Assembly (NCBI GenBank): GCA_016875955.1
Contig: VGOH01000015.1
Coordinates: 1-13,494, forward strand
Length of the DNA: 13,494 bases
Direction: 5' to 3'
DNA from: Chloroflexota bacterium
GTDB taxonomy: Bacteria; Chloroflexota; Dehalococcoidia; Dehalococcoidales; RBG-16-60-22
Of this stretch, positions 5,584-12,815 are shown piece after piece. Every line of letters starts with the position of its first letter. Positions within the stretch are counted from its first letter, which is position 1. The notes below the pieces were generated by a model. The model worked only from the letters and a program-made list of their open reading frames with translations. It did not search any database and was not told the DNA's origin. The position numbers and the translations under genes are program-made.

Positions 5584-6153
5584 ATGATGCCCTGGTTAGT
5601 CATACTGCTGGGTTATCTCCTCGGCGCCATCCCCACCGGCTACCTCGCCGGGCACATGGTCAGGCACGTTGACATCCGGCAGGTGGGCGACCTTAACATG
5701 GGTGCCGCCAACGCCTACCGCCAGCTTGGCCCCAAGACGGGGGTCATCGTCGGGCTGGTGGACGCGGGCAAAGGCGCCCTCGCCGTTCTCATCGCCCAGG
5801 CATGGAATATGCCTTTCTACACCATCCTGCTTGTCGGCACCGCCGCCGTAATCGGCCACAACTGGCCGCTGTTCATCGGCTTCCGCGGCGGGCGCGGCGT
5901 CAGCACTACCATCGGCGTCTTTCTGGTCGTCCTCACCAAGCCAATGCTGCTCGTGGCCGGACCGGCCATCCTGGCCCTGCTCATCAAGAGAAACGTGACC
6001 CTGGCCTGCGCCATTTTATTTATCTCCCTGCCGCTGGTCTGCTGGTGGCTCGGCAACTCGGCACTCATGGTGAGCTACAGCATCGCCCTGCCCGGACTTA
6101 TCGGCATAACCACCTTCATCAGGACCAGACGCCGGGTACCACGCCACGCTTGA
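5584..6153 (+). CDS. plsY: PlsY-type glycerol-3-phosphate acyltransferase, divergent
   Basis: A 189-residue membrane protein of the PlsY family, which transfers acyl groups from acyl-phosphate to glycerol-3-phosphate in the inner membrane to begin phospholipid synthesis. Five to six hydrophobic segments can be seen (about 4-24, 52-72, 78-98, 105-133, 138-158, 160-178). The three family motifs are present but altered: GDLNMGAANAYRQLG (35-49) replaces the usual GSGNxGATN form, then DAGKG (60-64), then GHNWPLFIGFRGGRGVST (91-108). The frame stays open back into tRNA-Leu, so a longer call starting at 5494 would be wrong. ATG at 5584 or 5587 is the realistic start. It lies 11 bases from the tRNA CCA end and has no Shine-Dalgarno site. 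A paralogue with a different acyl preference is possible. Confidence 0.87.
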   Translation: MMPWLVILLGYLLGAIPTGYLAGHMVRHVDIRQVGDLNMGAANAYRQLGPKTGVIVGLVDAGKGALAVLIAQAWNMPFYTILLVGTAAVIGHNWPLFIGFRGGRGVSTTIGVFLVVLTKPMLLVAGPAILALLIKRNVTLACAILFISLPLVCWWLGNSALMVSYSIALPGLIGITTFIRTRRRVPRHA

Positions 6154-6182
6154 TTGACAAACCCCGATTTGGCTGCTAAACT
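6154..6182 (+). promoter_or_regulatory. Putative sigma70 promoter for cobO
   Basis: TTGACA begins directly after the plsY TGA stop (6154-6159), and TAAACT (6177-6182) follows after 17 bases. The leader to the cobO start would be about 84 bases. That is too short for a full cobalamin riboswitch, and I see no B12-box-like motif in it. Confidence 0.55.
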
Positions 6183-6272
6183 GACGTCGCTGGAAAATCA
6201 GGTAACCCTTCAAAATGTGAGACAATGTCTTTCCTTAACGTGAGTTTTCAATAAGGCAGAGCAGGCGTACCC

Positions 6273-6806
6273 TTGGTCAGTAAAAAAAGCAAAGGATTAA
6301 TCCAGGTCTTCACCGGCAACGGCAAGGGCAAGACTTCGGCGGCGCTGGGCTCCATATTGCGCGCTGTCGGCCATAATCTGAAGGTCTTCATTGTTTTCTT
6401 CATGAAGGGGAAATACCCCTACGGCGAGTTCAGCTCCCTCCCCAGGCTGCCGAACGTAGAGATAGCCAGCTTCGGGCTACGCTGCCTCATTGACCCCAGC
6501 AATATCAACCCCGAGGAAATAGCCCAGGCGGAGTTAGCCCTGAAGACGGCCCGCCAGGCGATGCTGAGCGGCAAATACGATATGGTGGTGCTTGACGAGG
6601 TAAATGTGGCCGTTTACTTCAAGCTCATCCGCCTGGAAGACGTCATCCAGCTCATTGAGGCAAAGCCCTCCGGGGTTGAACTTATCCTGACCGGCCGCTA
6701 TGCGGAAGCGTCCGTCATTGAGCGTGCTGACCTGGTCACGGAAATGGTGAAAATAAAACACCCCTATGACCGGGGTATTAAAGCCCGAAAAGGTATCGAG
6801 TACTGA
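6273..6806 (+). CDS. cobO: Cob(I)alamin / cob(I)yrinate a,c-diamide adenosyltransferase
   Basis: The 177-residue protein matches the CobO/BtuR (CobA-type) corrinoid adenosyltransferases, which use ATP to attach the 5'-deoxyadenosyl ligand to reduced corrinoids in cobamide synthesis or salvage. The P-loop GNGKGKTSAALG is at residues 15-26. An acidic strand MVVLDEVNVAVYFKLI runs from 104 and the family C-terminus H-P-Y-D-R-G-I-K-A-R-K-G-I-E-Y is intact. The usual basic N-terminal arm is short. The start is a TTG with a weak upstream GCAGG; no better in-frame start is apparent. It has its own likely promoter. With the corrinoid protein on the other side of the NYN island, it shows that the organism uses cobamides. 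No other cobamide synthesis gene is visible here. Confidence 0.93.
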   Translation: MVSKKSKGLIQVFTGNGKGKTSAALGSILRAVGHNLKVFIVFFMKGKYPYGEFSSLPRLPNVEIASFGLRCLIDPSNINPEEIAQAELALKTARQAMLSGKYDMVVLDEVNVAVYFKLIRLEDVIQLIEAKPSGVELILTGRYAEASVIERADLVTEMVKIKHPYDRGIKARKGIEY

Positions 6807-6838
6807 GCCAGAGAAAATGGCCAGACGTTTCGTAGCCC

Positions 6839-6867
6839 TTGACTGAGTTAATTGTCAGCGATATTAT
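6839..6867 (+). promoter_or_regulatory. Putative promoter of the GYD-rdgB-moaA-moaC set
   Basis: TTGACT (6839-6844) and TATTAT (6862-6867) are 17 bases apart. A second overlapping option pairs TTGTCA (6852-6857) with TATACT (6873-6878) at a less favourable 15 bases. Either gives a leader of about 15-25 bases to the ATG at 6899. Confidence 0.5.
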
Positions 6868-6898
6868 TGTATTATACTATGATATGGGGGGTGTGATT

Positions 6899-7174
6899 AT
6901 GGCTGTTTATGTGATGCTGACGACACTGACCGATGAGGGGAGAAAGACCCTTAAGTCCAATCCCAAAAGGCTCCAGGAAGTTAACAAAGAAGTCGAGTCC
7001 ATGGGCGTCAAGATACTGGCCCAGTATGCTCTTCTGGGACCGTACGATTTTATAAATATCCTTGAAGCGCCGAACAATAAAGCCATATCCAAAGTAGCCA
7101 TAGAACTCGGCTCAAGAGGCACCCTGCAGACGATGACGATGTCGGCCATGTCGGTCGAGGACCTCACCGGGTGA
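6899..7174 (+). CDS. GYD-domain small protein
   Basis: A 91-residue protein of the GYD family, named for a Gly-Tyr-Asp-like motif that appears here as GPYDFI at residues 47-52. The fold is a ferredoxin-like alpha/beta dimer related to Lrp/AsnC sensor domains: strands around 2-10, 37-45, 50-56 and 76-82 and helices at about 14-35 and 60-72. The molecular function of the family is not known. The start is ATG at 6899 after a G-rich stretch resembling a ribosome site; a longer in-frame start at 6839 would lie inside the promoter. Its TGA overlaps the GTG of the next gene, so the two are probably co-translated. A link to nucleotide or cofactor metabolism rests on position alone. Confidence 0.82.
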   Translation: MAVYVMLTTLTDEGRKTLKSNPKRLQEVNKEVESMGVKILAQYALLGPYDFINILEAPNNKAISKVAIELGSRGTLQTMTMSAMSVEDLTG

Positions 7175-7800
7175 CACCCAGGGATTCGCTGGAGTTGTCC
7201 TTGCCGCCCAAGCTTCTCCTCGGCACCAACAACCAGGCTAAAGTGCGGGAGTATCGGAGCCTGCTCGCCGACCTTGACCGCAAGCTGGTGACAATGGCGG
7301 AACAGGGCCTCTCCATTGAGGTCGACGAAGCGGGAGATAGCTTGGAAGCAAATGCCCGTTTAAAAGCCACCGTTATCGCGGCCCAGAGCCGACTTTTGAC
7401 TCTGGCTGATGATTCCGGGCTGGAAGTGGACGCCCTGGGTGGCGAACCGGGAAGGCTTTCCGCTCGTTATGCCGGCGCAAACGCCAACGATGTCGAGCGC
7501 ATTGCTTACCTATTAAAACGAATGAACGGCGTACCCTGGGAGAGAAGAACCGCCCGCTTCCGGTGCGTGATTGCCCTGGCCACGCCTGAGGGAAAAGTGA
7601 AGCTTTATTCCGGCGAATGTCCCGGATTCATCACCTTTGAGCCGCGTGGCGAATATGGGTTCGGCTATGACCCGATTTTCTATCTGCCGGAACCGGGCAA
7701 AACCATGGCGGAGCTGCCCCTGGAGCTGAAAAATAAAATCAGCCACCGCGGACAGGCGGCCAGCAAAGCCGCCATGGCTCTGAAAAGCGGGGAAATTTAA
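7171..7800 (+). CDS. rdgB: dITP/XTP pyrophosphatase (RdgB/HAM1 family)
   Basis: This 209-residue enzyme hydrolyses non-canonical purine triphosphates (dITP, XTP, ITP) to monophosphates and pyrophosphate, keeping damaged bases out of DNA and RNA. Family motifs appear in order: LLLGTNNQAKVREY (15-28, substrate binding), LADDSGLEVDAL (78-89, with the catalytic Asp, probably D81), FGYDPIF (164-170) and KNKISHRGQA (187-196). The GTG start overlaps the GYD stop and has GAGG about ten bases upstream. An in-frame TTG at 7201, six bases after a GGAG, is an alternative that would remove ten residues and fits the family N-terminus about as well. It is followed closely by moaA. Confidence 0.94.
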   Translation: MTPRDSLELSLPPKLLLGTNNQAKVREYRSLLADLDRKLVTMAEQGLSIEVDEAGDSLEANARLKATVIAAQSRLLTLADDSGLEVDALGGEPGRLSARYAGANANDVERIAYLLKRMNGVPWERRTARFRCVIALATPEGKVKLYSGECPGFITFEPRGEYGFGYDPIFYLPEPGKTMAELPLELKNKISHRGQAASKAAMALKSGEI

Positions 7801-7835
7801 TTGAAGGTTTTAAAAATACCGGAGAATGAGAGCAT

Positions 7836-8813
7836 ATGACCGGGCTTTCTGACTCTTTTCAGCGCCCCATAGACTACCTGCGTATCTCGGTCACCGACCG
7901 GTGCAACCTGCGCTGTATCTACTGTATGCCCGCCGAGGGGATAGACCTGCTCCGGCACGATGATATCCTGAGCTATGAGGAGATTTACCGGGTGGCGGCC
8001 ACCGCTGCCGAACTGGGTATTAAAAAAATCAGAATCACCGGCGGCGAACCGCTGGTGCGCATCGGCCTGTCCCGTCTGGTCCAGATGCTGGCGCAGATAG
8101 ACACCATTGATGACATTGCTCTCACCACCAACGGTACCCTGCTGGCCCGGTACGCCGAAGAGCTGAAAGCTGCCGGACTGCGGCGGGTTAACATCAGCCT
8201 GGATACGCTTAAAGCGGATAAATTCAAGCAAATCACCCGCGGCGGCGACCTCGCTGACGTGCTGGCCAGCATCGGGGCGGCGGGCGTGGCCGGGCTCAAA
8301 CCGATTAAAATCAACATGGTGGTGATGGCTGGCATAAACGATGATGAAGTGCTGGACTTTGCCCGCAAAACGGTGGCAGATGGCTGGCATGTCCGCTTCA
8401 TCGAGCATATGCCTTTAAACCGGGAAATGGCGGCCACTTCTTTTATTTCCGTCAACGAATTAAAGGAACGACTGGCGGTGCTTGGTGAGCTGGAGCCCTG
8501 CACGTTCAAAGGCAACGGCCCGGCCAAATATTACCGCCTGCCCCGGGCGGAAGGCACTATTGGCTTTATCACTCCCATCAGCGACCATTTCTGCTTTCGC
8601 TGTAACCGCCTCCGCCTCACCGCCGATGGCAAACTCCGCCCCTGCCTCTTGAGCGAACAGGAGATTGACCTGCGCCAGCCGCTGCGCCAGGGGGTATCAG
8701 CCGAGGAACTGAAAAAACTGATTAAAAAGGCGGTGGACAGCAAGCCGCGGAAACATAAACTCGCGGAAGGGTTAGTGCCTAGGGATAGACCTTTCTCCCA
8801 GGTGGGAGGCTAA
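7836..8813 (+). CDS. moaA: GTP 3',8-cyclase (molybdenum cofactor synthesis)
   Basis: A 325-residue radical SAM enzyme that rearranges GTP to 3',8-cyclo-7,8-dihydro-GTP, the first step of molybdopterin synthesis. The N-terminal cluster motif C23-x3-C27-x2-C30 lies in TDRCNLRCIYCMP, and TGGEP (68-72) binds SAM. The C-terminal cluster is C253-x2-C256-x13-C270. The C-terminal Gly-Gly (324-325), needed for activity in the family, is intact. The ATG follows a GGAG 11 bases upstream. Length is normal for the family. It lies 35 bases after rdgB and two bases before moaC, a typical operon pair that supplies cyclic pyranopterin monophosphate, presumably for Mo- or W-dependent oxidoreductases encoded elsewhere. 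Confidence 0.97.
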   Translation: MTGLSDSFQRPIDYLRISVTDRCNLRCIYCMPAEGIDLLRHDDILSYEEIYRVAATAAELGIKKIRITGGEPLVRIGLSRLVQMLAQIDTIDDIALTTNGTLLARYAEELKAAGLRRVNISLDTLKADKFKQITRGGDLADVLASIGAAGVAGLKPIKINMVVMAGINDDEVLDFARKTVADGWHVRFIEHMPLNREMAATSFISVNELKERLAVLGELEPCTFKGNGPAKYYRLPRAEGTIGFITPISDHFCFRCNRLRLTADGKLRPCLLSEQEIDLRQPLRQGVSAEELKKLIKKAVDSKPRKHKLAEGLVPRDRPFSQVGG

Positions 8814-8815
8814 TC

Positions 8816-9301
8816 ATGAAAAATTTAACCCATTTAGACGAATCAGGCCGCCCGAAGATGGTGGACATCGCCGGCAAGCCTGACACCCACCGGCAGGCGG
8901 TCGCCAGGGGCCTGGTCAGGATGCAGCCTGATACGCTGGGACTGATTAAGAAAGGCCAGATGGCCAAAGGGGACGTGCTTTCTGTGGCCCAGCTCGCCGG
9001 CATCATGGCCGCCAAGCGGACCCCGGACCTGATACCGCTCTGCCACCCCATACTCATCAGCGATGTCAGGATTGATTTCAGCATTGATGATAAGGAAAGC
9101 ACGGTGGCAATCACCACCACCGTTGAGAGCACCGGCAAGACCGGGGTTGAGATGGAAGCTTTGACCGCCACCGCCGTCGCTGCCCTCACCATCTACGATA
9201 TGTGCAAAGCGGTGGACCGGGGCATGAGGATTGAAAGCCTCCGCCTGGTCAAAAAAAGTGGCGGCAAAAGCGGCACCATAACTCTTGAAGATAAGAAATA
9301 A
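8816..9301 (+). CDS. moaC: Cyclic pyranopterin monophosphate synthase
   Basis: The 161-residue protein converts the MoaA product into cyclic pyranopterin monophosphate. Family sequences are intact: LIPLCHP (72-78), TGVEMEALTA (109-118), TIYDMCKAVDR (125-135), with D128 and K131 at the positions of the E. coli catalytic residues, and KKSGGKSG (146-153). The ATG is two bases after the moaA stop, with a GGGAGG ribosome site inside the end of moaA, so translation is coupled. The 3' end of the gene appears to hold a promoter for dnaN. The other molybdopterin genes (moaD, moaE, moeA) are not in the window. Confidence 0.97.
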   Translation: MKNLTHLDESGRPKMVDIAGKPDTHRQAVARGLVRMQPDTLGLIKKGQMAKGDVLSVAQLAGIMAAKRTPDLIPLCHPILISDVRIDFSIDDKESTVAITTTVESTGKTGVEMEALTATAVAALTIYDMCKAVDRGMRIESLRLVKKSGGKSGTITLEDKK

Positions 9302-9313
9302 TTATTATATACT
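9285..9313 (+). promoter_or_regulatory. Putative dnaN promoter inside the moaC 3' end
   Basis: TTGAAG (9285-9290), in the last moaC codons, is followed after 17 bases by TATACT (9308-9313). The predicted start near 9320 gives a leader of about 27 bases to the dnaN ATG. This would let the clamp gene be expressed apart from cofactor genes. Confidence 0.5.
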
Positions 9314-9346
9314 ATTGCACCACAGCATTGATTGGGGGTAATAATC

Positions 9347-10480
9347 ATGAAGTTATCATGTTTGCAGGAGAACCTGAACCGTGGCCTCAACATCGTCGGG
9401 AGAGCGGTTGCCGCCCGGACCACGCTGCCCATCACCAATAACATCCTCATCGCCACCGACCAGTCCCGCCTCAAGCTGGCCGCCACCAACCTGGAAATGG
9501 CCATCACCTGCTGGCTCGGCGCCAAGATAGAAGAAGAGGGCGCCATAACCGTTCCCGCCCGACTGCTCACCGAGTTCATCAGCTCCCTGCCCAACGATAA
9601 GATAAATATCAGCCTGTCGCCGCGCACCAAGACTCTGGAACTGAAATGCGCCCGCTTTGAGGCGCGCATCAGCGGCGTGGATGCCAAGGACTTCCCACCC
9701 ATACCCAAGGTTGAAGAAGGCGCGACCACCCAGGTAGAAGTTGAGGCCTTCCAGCAGGGCATCAACCAGGTCGTCTTCGCCGCCGCCACCGAGGAGTCAC
9801 GCCCGGTGCTCACCGGTGTTTTTGCTCAGTTTAAGGATAATCTCTTGACCCTGGCCGCGGCTGATGGTTTCCGACTGGCCGTTTTCCGTTTGCCGCTCGC
9901 CGCACCGGTAGCCGAGTCGACTGACGCCATCATCCCCGCCCGCACCCTCGCCGAGCTGAACCGTCTGGTAGCCGACCAGGAGGAACCGGTGTCAATAACG
10001 GTAAATCGCAATAAAAGCCAGGCTTTGTTCCGCCTGAAAGATATTGAGCTGGTCTCACAGCTCGTCCAGGGGACGTTCCCCAACTACACCCAGCTCATCC
10101 CGTCCAGCTACAACACACGCATGATAGTCAGCGTTGACGAATTTCTAATGGCCACCAAGACGGCTTCAATCTTCGCCCGCGATGGCAGCGGCATTGTCCG
10201 CCTGGTCGTCACCCCGGGCGCCGCCAAGAAATCGGGCAAGCTTACCGTCTCCGCGCGCTCTGAAGAAATCGGCGACGACGTTGGCGAGATTGACGCCACG
10301 GTTGAAGGCGAGGAAGCCAAGATTGCTTTCAATGGCAGATATCTCACCGACGTTCTCAGCGTTCTTCAGGAGACACAGGTAGCCCTGGAAACGACCAACC
10401 CTTCAAGCCCCGGCGTCATCCGACCGGTGGGCTCGGACAACTATATCCACGTGGTCATGCCGATGTTCGTGCAATGGTAA
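9347..10480 (+). CDS. dnaN: DNA polymerase III beta subunit (sliding clamp)
   Basis: A 377-residue protein with the three-domain layout of the ring-shaped processivity clamp that holds DNA polymerase III on DNA. Recognisable pieces are TTLPITNNILIAT (25-37), VLTGV (154-158), AADGFRLAVFRLP (171-183), GTFPNYTQLIP (242-252), FNGRYLTDVL (328-337) and a C-terminal YIHVVMPM (366-373). I chose the ATG at 9347 because GGGGG (9334-9338) sits at ribosome-site distance; an in-frame TTG at 9332 would overlap that site. dnaN often neighbours dnaA near the origin, but here it follows moaC and no dnaA boxes are visible. Its last 26 bases overlap the convergent glgC. It could be the main clamp or a second copy. 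Confidence 0.95.
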   Translation: MKLSCLQENLNRGLNIVGRAVAARTTLPITNNILIATDQSRLKLAATNLEMAITCWLGAKIEEEGAITVPARLLTEFISSLPNDKINISLSPRTKTLELKCARFEARISGVDAKDFPPIPKVEEGATTQVEVEAFQQGINQVVFAAATEESRPVLTGVFAQFKDNLLTLAAADGFRLAVFRLPLAAPVAESTDAIIPARTLAELNRLVADQEEPVSITVNRNKSQALFRLKDIELVSQLVQGTFPNYTQLIPSSYNTRMIVSVDEFLMATKTASIFARDGSGIVRLVVTPGAAKKSGKLTVSARSEEIGDDVGEIDATVEGEEAKIAFNGRYLTDVLSVLQETQVALETTNPSSPGVIRPVGSDNYIHVVMPMFVQW

Positions 10481-11744
10481 CGTAGCTTCGGGCCGGGCTA
10501 ATGTCCATGCTCCTCGGGACGACGGTCACACCTTTTTCGGAAATGGTGCAGCCCCTTCTTTTGTCCGCCTCCAGGTCATAGCCCAGGGACAGGCCAACCC
10601 GAATCCTAGATTGCTTATCAATAATAGCGTGCCTTATCCTCACACCAGGTTCTATAATGACATCATCAAAAATTATCGAATCTTCCACCAGCGCGTCTCT
10701 CTCCACAATTGCCCCTGGCGACAGTATGGACCGCTGCACCAGGCCGCCACTGATGATACAGCCATCAGATACCATGGACTCCAGCGCCCGTCCGCCAATA
10801 ATACACTTACTCGGCGGCAATGACCTCTCGTACGTCCGGAACACCCATTTGTCTCCATATAGATTGAAGGCGGGGTCTACGCCGACAAGATCCATACTCG
10901 CCTCGTAATAAGAATCTATGGTACCGACATCTCTCCAGTACGAAGAGTCACGAGTTCTTTCAACCAGAACCTTGCCCCGCCTACCATCTACTATTTCGGT
11001 AACGAAATCCTCGATTTTATTCTGCGCCGTAAAATCGTAAATGAAGATATCCGGCCTTTCTTTAACCAATCCGGGAATGATATCACGACCAAAGTCATCT
11101 CCCTTTAATTTTAAAATCTCCAGCAAAACATCGGTCTTAAAGATATAAATGCCCATTGATGCCAGAACATCATCAGAACCCGGAGAGACCGCCTTGGGCT
11201 GCGCCGGCTTTTCTTCAAAGGAGACTATCCTGGAGTTGTCACCAACCTCAAAGACGCCGAGACTATCAGCAGCCACCTCTTTTTTTACTCTTATCGTGGA
11301 TATGGTCAGGCCAGCCTTATTTTTTCTATGGTGGGCGATGAGTTGAGCGTAATCCATCTTGTACACATGGTCACCGGAAAGAATCAAAACATTATCAAAG
11401 CCCTTCTGCCGGATAAGGTCAATATTTTGACGTATGGCATCGGCTGTGCCCCGGTACCATTCTTTCCCTATCTTCTGTTGCGCCGGAACACAGTAAATGT
11501 ACTCCCCGAGCCGTGAACTGGAAATGCCCCATCCCTCCTGAATGTGCTTCTGCAACGACCAGGACCGGTACTGGATGAGGATATAAATCTGCCGGATGCC
11601 TGAGTTAATACAGTTGCTCAGGGGGAAATCGATGAGCCGGAATTTGCCGGCGAAAGGAACCGCGGGCTTGGAGCGCACTCTGGTCAATGGCTGCAGCCTA
11701 TCGCCGGTGCCCCCGGCCATGATGATGGTCAATAGCCTGTCCAC
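10455..11744 (-). CDS. glgC: Glucose-1-phosphate adenylyltransferase
   Basis: The 429-residue protein makes ADP-glucose from ATP and glucose-1-phosphate, the committed step of bacterial glycogen synthesis. The nucleotidyltransferase domain has AGGTGDRLQPLT (10-21), SKPAVPFAGKFRLIDFPLSN (25-44), WYRGTADAIRQN (97-108), SGDHVYKMDY (123-132), FEEKP (176-180) and YWRDVGT (269-275). A left-handed beta-helix follows (about 315-385). The start is a GTG with CGGAG upstream, and a TATAAT box lies about 50 bases before it. The gene converges on dnaN, and its last codons overlap the dnaN end. It is not next to glgA, glgB or glgP here, so no glycogen operon is visible. Confidence 0.94.
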   Translation of the reverse strand: MDRLLTIIMAGGTGDRLQPLTRVRSKPAVPFAGKFRLIDFPLSNCINSGIRQIYILIQYRSWSLQKHIQEGWGISSSRLGEYIYCVPAQQKIGKEWYRGTADAIRQNIDLIRQKGFDNVLILSGDHVYKMDYAQLIAHHRKNKAGLTISTIRVKKEVAADSLGVFEVGDNSRIVSFEEKPAQPKAVSPGSDDVLASMGIYIFKTDVLLEILKLKGDDFGRDIIPGLVKERPDIFIYDFTAQNKIEDFVTEIVDGRRGKVLVERTRDSSYWRDVGTIDSYYEASMDLVGVDPAFNLYGDKWVFRTYERSLPPSKCIIGGRALESMVSDGCIISGGLVQRSILSPGAIVERDALVEDSIIFDDVIIEPGVRIRHAIIDKQSRIRVGLSLGYDLEADKRRGCTISEKGVTVVPRSMDISPARSYVTIARTSA

Positions 11745-11794
11745 AATAATCGCTCCGGGTACAATTCAACTATTTGCCAGAACCCTCTATTCAG

Positions 11795-11803
11795 ATTATA
11801 CCA
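11795..11803 (-). promoter_or_regulatory. Extended -10 promoter of glgC
   Basis: On the minus strand TGGTATAAT (11803-11795) is a perfect TATAAT with the TGn extension. The -35 region is poor, as is usual for extended -10 promoters. The predicted start near 11788 leaves a 44-base leader before the GTG. Confidence 0.6.
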
Positions 11804-11808
11804 GATAA

Positions 11809-11837
11809 TTGCATTTTCCCCAGCGGATATTTAAAAT
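11809..11837 (+). promoter_or_regulatory. Putative promoter of the nitrilase/HD genes
   Basis: TTGCAT (11809-11814) and TAAAAT (11832-11837) are 17 bases apart. Its -35 lies six bases from the glgC -10 extension on the other strand, so the two divergent promoters are back to back and probably compete or share regulation. Confidence 0.4.
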
Positions 11838-11895
11838 ATGCTCACATCGGGCAAATAGTCCGCATCTTTACCTCAAATTGTAAGGAGGCAGCAAA

Positions 11896-12789
11896 ATGAA
11901 GCTGAGCCTGGTTCAGATGAATTGCGGCCATGATAGAGATACCAACGTTGCCCGGGCCTGTGATTTCATAGACCAGGCAGCAGCCGAGAAACCGGACTTA
12001 ATAGTGCTGCCCGAATTCTTCAACAATCTGTACTTCGCCCAGTACCGCGATTACAAGTACGTACAATGGGCTGAGACGGATGACGGCTTTTCTATCACCC
12101 GCATCAAGGAAAAGGCGAAGCAGCACCGCGTTTACATTATCGCCACCATCTACGAACAGGAACAGCCCGGCATCTATTTTGACACGGCCATGGTGGTTGA
12201 CCCGCAGGGCCAGATAATCGGTAAATACCGCAAAACCCACCCCGCCGGCTTCAGGGCTTTAGAACTGATTTACTACCGCTACGGGTCCAAATATCCGGTA
12301 TTTCAAATCCATGACTGGAAGGTCGGCATGGTCATCTGTTATGACCTTCATTTCCCGGAGTCAGCACGCTGTGTGGCGTTGAATGGCGCGGAATTGATAG
12401 TGGTGCCCTTCGCTTCCCCAATCGGCTACCTATCCCCGGAAGCGAGCAGCCTGCCCGGCAGCACCGGTCCGGGTTCAATAGACAAAGCTGCCTGGCTGCG
12501 CCGGTGGAATGCCCAGACGACCTGCCGCGCCATGGAGAACATCGCTTTTCTGGCACCATGCAATCACACCGGACAGGAAGGCGATGCTATTTTCTGCGGC
12601 TGCAGCCGGATAATCAGTCCCAGGGGAGAAATCATCGTTGATGCCGGGGAAGGCGAAAAGGTAATCACCGCCGAGCTGGACAGGCAGTCTCTCATCAGTG
12701 CCAGACAGAGCACGCCTTTCCTGAGGGACAGGCGCCCCCATATATATAAAGCTATCGTCAGCGAGACCGAGGACCTATCTTCAGCCTGA
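11896..12789 (+). CDS. Nitrilase-superfamily C-N hydrolase
   Basis: A 297-residue amidohydrolase with the family catalytic triad: E40 in VLPEFFNN, K113 in GKYRKTHP and C148 in VICYDLHFPE. Overall form and length resemble N-carbamoylputrescine amidase or beta-ureidopropionase type enzymes, which split an amide or carbamoyl bond in the cytoplasm. The substrate cannot be settled from the sequence. A glycine- and serine-rich stretch at about 174-192 (SPEASSLPGSTGPGS) precedes WLRRWNAQTTCRAMENIAF and probably shapes the substrate pocket. A strong AAGGAGG site precedes the ATG. The gene is 26 bases ahead of the HD-domain gene and they are likely co-transcribed. Confidence 0.93.
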   Translation: MKLSLVQMNCGHDRDTNVARACDFIDQAAAEKPDLIVLPEFFNNLYFAQYRDYKYVQWAETDDGFSITRIKEKAKQHRVYIIATIYEQEQPGIYFDTAMVVDPQGQIIGKYRKTHPAGFRALELIYYRYGSKYPVFQIHDWKVGMVICYDLHFPESARCVALNGAELIVVPFASPIGYLSPEASSLPGSTGPGSIDKAAWLRRWNAQTTCRAMENIAFLAPCNHTGQEGDAIFCGCSRIISPRGEIIVDAGEGEKVITAELDRQSLISARQSTPFLRDRRPHIYKAIVSETEDLSSA

Positions 12790-12802
12790 TAACAATATAA
12801 AT

Positions 12803-12807
12803 GGAGG
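12803..12807 (+). promoter_or_regulatory. Shine-Dalgarno site fixing the HD gene start
   Basis: GGAGG lies eight bases before ATG at 12816. The upstream in-frame ATG at 12801 overlaps this site and has no ribosome site of its own, so 12816 is the better start. Confidence 0.7.
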
Positions 12808-12815
12808 AACCGAAA

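Noticed and set aside
6183..6272. Cobalamin riboswitch before cobO
   Set aside because: The leader is under 100 bases and shows no B12-box-like motif; only a weak four-pair hairpin is visible.
12801..12815. Longer HD protein starting at the first ATG
   Set aside because: That ATG overlaps the GGAGG that serves the ATG at 12816 and has no ribosome site of its own.
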